NCBI GenBank assembly: GCA_021234155.1
Contig: JAJEKV010000006.1
Location: 6,790,435 to 6,854,434 of the forward strand
Direction: 5' to 3'
Length of the DNA stretch: 64,000 nucleotides
Origin: Isoetes taiwanensis
Lineage: Eukaryota; Streptophyta; Lycopodiopsida; Isoetales; Isoetaceae
Shown: piece after piece, positions 58,930 to 64,000 of the stretch
Layout of the letters: every line of letters begins with the position of its first letter
Numbering within the stretch: the first letter of the stretch is position 1
Position numbers and translations under genes: made by a program
Notes under the pieces: generated by a model
What the model saw: only the letters and a program-made list of their open reading frames with translations
Databases searched by the model: none
What the model was told of the DNA's origin: nothing

Positions 58930-61800
58930 GATGGCTCGAGAGAAAAGAACCGCAGAGCCTCCAACTCCTCGCTCAGCAGGGCTTCCTCCCCGCAATGGCT
59001 TTCACACCTCCTCAATGCAGACACCGTGAAGTAGCCACGCTAATATTCTACATCCGACATTCCAACACCCGGCTACGTTGAGTTTACTCCAAAGAAGACC
59101 ACCTCGGCTTCCACCACCAGTTCAATTTACTCCACCACACCCCCGCCCTCGAACGCCGTTTGCCCCCACCAATGCGTTTTACTCCACCACAGGCTAGAGA
59201 GCTCAGACTACCTACTCCAGTTCATTTTAGTACGTCGCCCATAGTCCACCGTAGGCTCCCTCCACGGAGGCAAATCACACCAACTCCATCCATTTCGCTA
59301 AATGGTACTACAACAAGTGGGAGCAACAATGACACGCTAACTCCCCGTGTTCTACGACACTTCAGAGCTGGTCAACTACGCCACCGGCCTCGACTTTTTT
59401 CCCACAGAGAGGGAAAGCACCTCCCCCGTGACTTGCCCACATCAAACCCTCAAAGATCTACAAGTACACCTCATGTTGATCTCTCGCATCTAAGAAACAC
59501 CTCATGTTGATGTCTCAGACGAGGACCTACCAAAGCCACAAGACTCCATGTTCGAATTCAAAGCCCCTGCAAGTAAAAATCTTAAGCGTAACTTACACAA
59601 GAGAGCATGTACAACCGTTAGAAGAAAGAAACTCATGGACGAGGCTCACTTGCGGGCAACACATACAAAGCACTTAACCGTTGTTCTCAACGTTGTTTGC
59701 TTAAGATTGGACTAAAGGAATTGAGGTTGCTTCGTGATAGTTACAGTTCAATGACTCTGCTAGACCAAAGGGGCTACTTAGCCTTCAATATTAGGCCGAT
59801 GATGGTGAGAAGTTTACTTACACGTACTGGTGGCCACACCGCCGTCGTCAAACGGCCTTCAAATTGATTCATGCTTTAGGCAAACAGATTAATTTGACCG
59901 CCTGAAGAAAAGGCTTGACAAGAATCCGGGCATCAATGACTATCGCCATTCAGAGGCATAACCAATTCATGCCCTTCAATGTGTTTCCCGGATGGAAGGT
60001 TTCTTTAAGGAGTCTTGTGAGAAACTCCCTAACAGCCCTATGTACCACTTGAGTGACAATTTCACCTAAACAAGAAGTCTATGATAATTATAAGGAGATG
60101 TGTGTTGAGGCCGGAGAACGCTTTGTCTCTCTTACTTTTACTTTCATCAGGTTCGAAAAAGAGTTTTCTCGCGTGTCCATTCCTAGAAAGCATAGGATGT
60201 CTGTTTGTGCTACATGCTCAATTAAAAGCTCAGAGACAAAATGCAAGGACACTTCACACTAAAAGTAAGCTTCCGGGGGTGTTCTTGCCTAGTTCTACTT
60301 AAAAGTAGGTTCTTTCCTAAACATATTTTCATTTCGGATGCATTGAAGGAGAAACCGAACAAGCACAGAGAACAACAATCTTTGGAAAGGAGAAAATTGA
60401 CAAAACATAGGAAGAAAGCATCGGAACAACCACTCAACTACATATCGCTTGTTATTGATGGAATGGACAGAAGAAGACCACCCTACCACATTTTGTCAAT
60501 GTGCCTAAGGATCCGGGCCAAGAAGATTTCATACATCCGCATGTTGTTGGTGCTATGGTATTTAATGGAAAACTATCTTGCAAGGCATTTTTGAATTATC
60601 CAAACATTCATGCTGATCCAAATCTCACTATCACAATATTGAATAAGCTTCTTTCCAATCTAGAACATATACCACCGGTTCAGATCTTCACTAGACAACA
60701 CGACAAGGGAAAATAAGAATCAGCGTTGTTTGCTTATCGTGCTATGCTAGTAGAGAAACAAATCTTCAAGAAGGTGAAGATTGGTTTTCGCTTGTTGGTC
60801 ATACACACGATCAAATTGATCGATGTTCAAGAGGTTCTCTAAACGCCTTGCTCGAAAAAAGCTCTCAACCTACCAAGAATGATTGAGGTTATCCAAGATT
60901 CCTACAATCCTCGCCCGCACATCGAAGTTATTGGAAGAAACTTATGATTTCAAAGAATGGATTTTTCGGAGAGATCAACTGGGTCACCTGGCTATTGAGC
61001 CCTTGAGAAACATTACATTTCAAGATCGATCAAAATTTCACTTGTAGATGGCAAGGCCATCTTACAAGGAAAGAAATATGCCACATCCTTGCAAAGTGGG
61101 CGGCCAGTGTGTGTATTCAATTCATTCGCACCATCCCCAATACTAGTTCCATGCTCGCAGAGCAAATGCCTCTAAAAAGCTTGAAAGAAATCACAAAGAG
61201 TAAAAAAGGAGGGAAGAGCATTTGACTCAAACAAATCATTGGATTGCATTGAGACAAGTATTCAACAGGTGCTCTAACCACTTTGGGGAGGCGATGCTTT
61301 ATGGTGGCCTCAGTTTTTTCTCGGCAACGTGACATGTTGCAAGCTTCATTACAAGGTCGAAGACCGCCATTCAACCGGCCATCTAGGCAAACTCTCCCCG
61401 TGCAAGTCGAGAATCAAGAGGAACATGTAGAGATATTGGCTAGCTCGGATGAAGATAACAGAGTCATGTACACCGCCCTAGACGCACGGCACAACAAGTT
61501 GCTCGAAGTCTCCGGTTCACCCTCGAGATTCGAAAGGAATGCTCATAGCTGTCCCACGGTGATAATGATGAACTGGGAAGCCATTCGCTAGCTAAAGTAA
61601 TTGGAGGTAACAAGAGAGGATGGAATTTCCACTCAATTAAAAGTGCACCGGATGAGAACAAATGTCGCCAATGCTTTCAAGTGGGAGTTATACTTTGGAG
61701 ATGGTAAAAAACAGAGTGGGAAAGAGAGCAAAGTCCAAAGCAAGCACCGCTGCCATAGATCTAGCTGAAGTAAAGGTTCTTGCATATGACTTTTGTTCGA
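58930..61800 (+). pseudogene. RNase H-like (DUF7869-type) transposase candidate
   Basis: Likely catalyses transposition of the element. In order: a Pro/Thr-rich N-terminus with FTPP repeats (59080-59500); a Cys-rich segment CSQRCCLKIGLKELRLLRDS (about 59685); VSIPRKHRMSVCATCS (60174); NYISLVIDGMD (60438); NPNLTITILNKLLSNLEHIPP-like segment (60615); LDNTTRENKNQ (about 60688); FAYRAMLVEKQIFKKVKIGF (60731); LVGHTHDQID (about 60803). Conserved acids in IDGMD, LDNTxxENKN and GHTHxxID are the expected metal-binding residues of an RNase H fold. The pieces occupy shifting frames, so the copy is dead, contains introns, or carries sequence errors. It is divergent from the ParB-like gene, sharing 58037-58930 as the intergenic region. 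Confidence 0.7.
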
Positions 61801-62466
61801 CCGGCCGCTAATAAGTTACGATGGTCACTCAAACTTTAATAAGGTCGGCATGTGGATTAGACAAACAACCTAGAAAGGTGGCAAAAAAAGATGATGATGA
61901 AGACTCACTTGTAGACAAAGTGAGGAAGAAGATCGCTCGAAAGTACATCAAAGTCCGAGAGTGAAGCCGAGGATGAAGGCTCAAGTGATCGGGGATTAAA
62001 TGAGTCGGAGGATGAGATGCATCCCGATCTTGCTGCAAAATGTAAGTTTGTCCGATGACTTCGAACATGTAAAGAAATGTAAAGTGCGGTGTGATGAGTG
62101 TTTGTCAAAATGTCCTATATTTTTGACAATTTTGTTCATAATTTTGTACAATTTTCACAACCTTGAATATATCACTTCTTTGTCACTCTACTACCCTTGC
62201 TATTTTTTTTATTGCCCCTTTTTTGCTACACTTTATAAAAGTAACTATTTTTTGTTCTAGTTTAGGAGGATGAAAATTGCTATTTAAAATTTTTGCACGA
62301 AAGTTATGTTCAATCAACCCCTCAAAAATGGTACCTAAATTACTTAAATTGTCACATCTGTCACAAAAAAATCTTAAAAATGGACTTTTTTAAGGGAATT
62401 TTAGGGAATCTTTCAAAGATTCCTTCTGAAGTGCGTTTCCAGCAAATAAGTGCGTTTCATTTTAAA

Positions 62467-63455
62467 CTTTGTTCTGTGGCATCCGCCTTCATGGTGGAGG
62501 GGTATGCACGGGATCCCGGGCAGTAAAAGTAACCAAACAGTTACAAAAAGAGGATGAATGGATCACTCCTAGGAAGGTGAAAAAACTAAACACGCCTGCC
62601 CAAAAAGTTAAAAAAAATATCAATGGGAGTGCAAAAAGAAAGGCAAAAAAATTGAGGGAGAGACAGCTGCAAGAAGAAAATCAAAAGATACAGAAGACTG
62701 AGTGGAGGAAAAAAGTTAGATTCAGTGATGCTAATGCTGTTAAGGTCCTTTACAATGCTAAGGGGAAAGGGATCCTCGACCCTGATGCTCTGGTGGTAAC
62801 CCCGGCTCATGAACACAGGGCCAAGGTCCTTACCATTGAAGAACCTATGGTTCCTCCAATAAATGACTTCTCAGAGTCTGATGACTCTGGAGGTAAATTC
62901 CTTGAACAGGACGAACCTTCCTTCAAAATTTCACCTCCCCCTGTCAAAAATCTTTTTAAAGAACAGTCCCCCCTGCAAATGACTGATCAGTCTGGTGATC
63001 AGGTGACACAGGGAGACACTGAACAGCAGCAAGGTGTTGACTCCCAAGGAAGGGAATCTGAATCTAAGATTGGTGATCTGGTGACACAAGAAGTCTTTGA
63101 ACAGCTGCAAGGTGTGGATTCCCCAAGAAGGGAACTAGAATCTCAGGATATTCTCCCTACTGGCCTAATAGTAGGAGACTCTCCAACTCCTTTGGAGCAG
63201 GAGGAACAGCTGCCCCTCCCTAAATTGGGAGCTCTGGGAGAAGAGGATGAAGTGCCCTCCTCTCTGGGTTTAGAACTGGAACTGGACAACCTTCAGGGCA
63301 AGTTCTGGGATGATGGGAAATGTAGTGAAGATGAGTCTGAGGCTGTTGAAGAGGTCGAGACTTTCTTCACACCACAAACAACTAAGAAAACCAGGCAGAG
63401 AAAGGTCTATACTCCCAATCAGTATGGGCCCATTACTAGATCCAAAAAACCATGA
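62467..63455 (+). pseudogene. LINE ORF1, C-terminal part
   Basis: The frame is open for 328 codons. It begins at the right border of the TIR transposon, with LHGGGVC possibly holding the His and last Cys of the split zinc knuckle. A Lys/Arg-rich stretch follows (TPRKVKKLNT, KRKAKKLRERQLQ), then an acidic Gln/Glu/Ser-rich tail with an internal repeat (SGDQVTQGDTEQQQGVDS and GDLVTQEVFEQLQGVDS), ending TRQRKVYTPNQYGPITRSKKP. This basic-then-acidic tail is usual for the hinge between ORF1 and ORF2 in plant LINEs. The stop overlaps the ORF2 start. Confidence 0.7.
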
Positions 63456-64000
63456 GGATAGTGACCTGGAATCTTAGGGGAATCAAGGGCCCCTTGAAGC
63501 GCAAGTGTGCAATTATAGCTATGAAGGAGATGAGGGCTGACATCATCCTAGTCCAGGAGCTTTGAAGCTTCCAACCTTGGGAGATGGGTAATGCCTAATG
63601 GCAGCTCCTTTTGGTCTACTGCAGATGGGACAAAGGGAGGGATTTGCATAATTTGGAATTCTCTCCCATCTGTTGGTTCTTTCCAAAACCCCAGTGGCAG
63701 ATGGCAGGTGGTTTTCCTAAAAATTAATGAGGAAGTAGTTGGGGTCATCAATGTGTATGCCTCTACTGATCCAGGGGAGAGGGAAAAATAGTGGAAAGAG
63801 ATGGCAGATTGGTTGAGTACTCAAAAGGTTGACTGTTGGATTCTGAGTGGAGATTTCAACAATACCCCCCAGTGGGACCAAAAATTAGGGAAAAAGATGA
63901 ATATGACAAGGAATGAAAGGGTTCAATGGGATAGACTGATATCCTTATTTGTCTATCAAGCACCATCTTCCTCAAATGTGTATTCATGGAGCAACAAGAG
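63452..64000 (+). CDS. LINE ORF2, apurinic-like endonuclease domain (cut by window end; frameshifted)
   Basis: ORF2 opens with MRIVTWNLRGIKGPLKRK and MRADIILVQEL, the first two blocks of the EEP endonuclease that nicks target DNA for LINE reverse transcription (Asn in WNLRG, Glu in QE). A frameshift near 63562 moves the domain to the frame with FWSTADGTKGGICIIWNSLP, GVINVYASTDPGEREK and, after a stop, WILSGDFNNTPQWDQ, whose GDFN block carries the catalytic Asp and Asn. The 4-base overlap with the ORF1 stop (ATGA) resembles termination-reinitiation coupling. The reverse transcriptase lies beyond the window. Confidence 0.85.

Larger units (their letters stand above)
53858..62460. mobile_element. 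8.6 kb TIR DNA transposon with DUF7869-like transposase and ParB-like gene
   Basis: The ends are inverted copies of ATGAAACGCACTTATTT (17/17), flanked on both sides by TTTAAA (53852-53857 and 62461-62466). Because TTTAAA is itself a palindrome it could be a 6-bp target duplication or part of the terminal repeat. A second inner repeat, AAGTGCGTTT and GAAAGATTCC, follows at both ends. Inside are two divergent genes, minus strand 54830-58036 (ParB/sulfiredoxin-like) and plus strand 58930-61800 (RNase H-like transposase candidate), and four arrays with 29 copies of the palindrome CGGTATAAATTTATACCG. It is inserted in LINE ORF1. The transposase resembles proteins annotated as DUF7869; I do not assign a named superfamily. 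Confidence 0.82.
47750..64000 (+). mobile_element. L1-type LINE interrupted by a CACTA and a TIR transposon
   Basis: LINE pieces are found at 47800-48586 (ORF1 N-terminus), 53313-53856 (ORF1 middle with DUF4283-like domain and half of the zinc knuckle), 62467-63455 (ORF1 C-terminus) and 63452-64000 (start of ORF2 endonuclease, cut by the window end). Between them lie the CACTA element (48587-53312) and the 8.6 kb element (53858-62460). Summing the LINE pieces gives an ORF1 of ordinary plant L1 scale. Confidence 0.85.

Overview
The window looks like repeat-rich nuclear DNA from a land plant with a large genome. It contains a Ty1/copia polyprotein remnant, an L1-type LINE, CACTA elements, MITEs and tRNA-like SINEs, spliced glyoxalase I-like exon remnants, and one long PLS-type pentatricopeptide repeat (PPR) gene of the kind used in organelle RNA editing. 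The PPR's style (runs of 31-residue MP-x-RNVVSWN repeats) would fit a lycophyte, fern or gymnosperm, but I cannot place it from sequence alone.

Layout. 1-4794: first copy of a direct 4.8 kb duplication whose second copy is at 30605-35423. 5511-5629: cluster of perfect heat-shock-element blocks in otherwise featureless DNA. 7617-18420: GC-rich satellite of about 1.12 kb monomers in two blocks of five, each followed by the same spacer, then one diverged monomer (18575-18985). 19275-20090: nearly pure pyrimidine tract. 21118-21590: CpG-rich patch. 21860-24870: degenerate copia pol and a 3' LTR start. 26898-27144 and 30403-30636: two hAT-type MITEs. 27480-29185: decayed glyoxalase I-like gene (minus strand). 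35436-36560: SINE-like units in head-to-tail tandem. 37537-39405: the PPR gene, with a DYW-domain remnant 1.3 kb downstream. 44027: one CACTA terminus. 47110-64000: nested transposons.

The nest is the most informative part. A plus-strand LINE (ORF1 from 47800, endonuclease of ORF2 to the window end) is interrupted twice. A 4.7 kb CACTA element with 15-bp inverted repeats and a TTG target duplication sits at 48587-53312; removing it restores the LINE reading frame exactly. An 8.6 kb element at 53858-62460 sits in the LINE's zinc-knuckle region. It has near-identical ends and two divergent genes: a plus-strand RNase H-like transposase candidate (DNTTRENKNQ and LVGHTHDQID signatures, the kind catalogued as DUF7869) and a minus-strand multi-exon gene with a ParB/sulfiredoxin-like domain. 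It also carries 29 copies of an AT-core palindrome, CGGTATAAATTTATACCG and variants, in four arrays: two in introns and two in the intergenic region between the genes. A ParB-like protein encoded beside arrayed 16-18 bp palindromes recalls bacterial ParB-parS. That parallel is inference, but this element is the best candidate here for an undescribed system.

Caution: differences between the two 4.8 kb copies, and between satellite monomers, fall in short patches of multiple indels at C/G-rich words between long identical stretches. This looks more like consensus error than evolution, so some frameshifts reported below may not be real.
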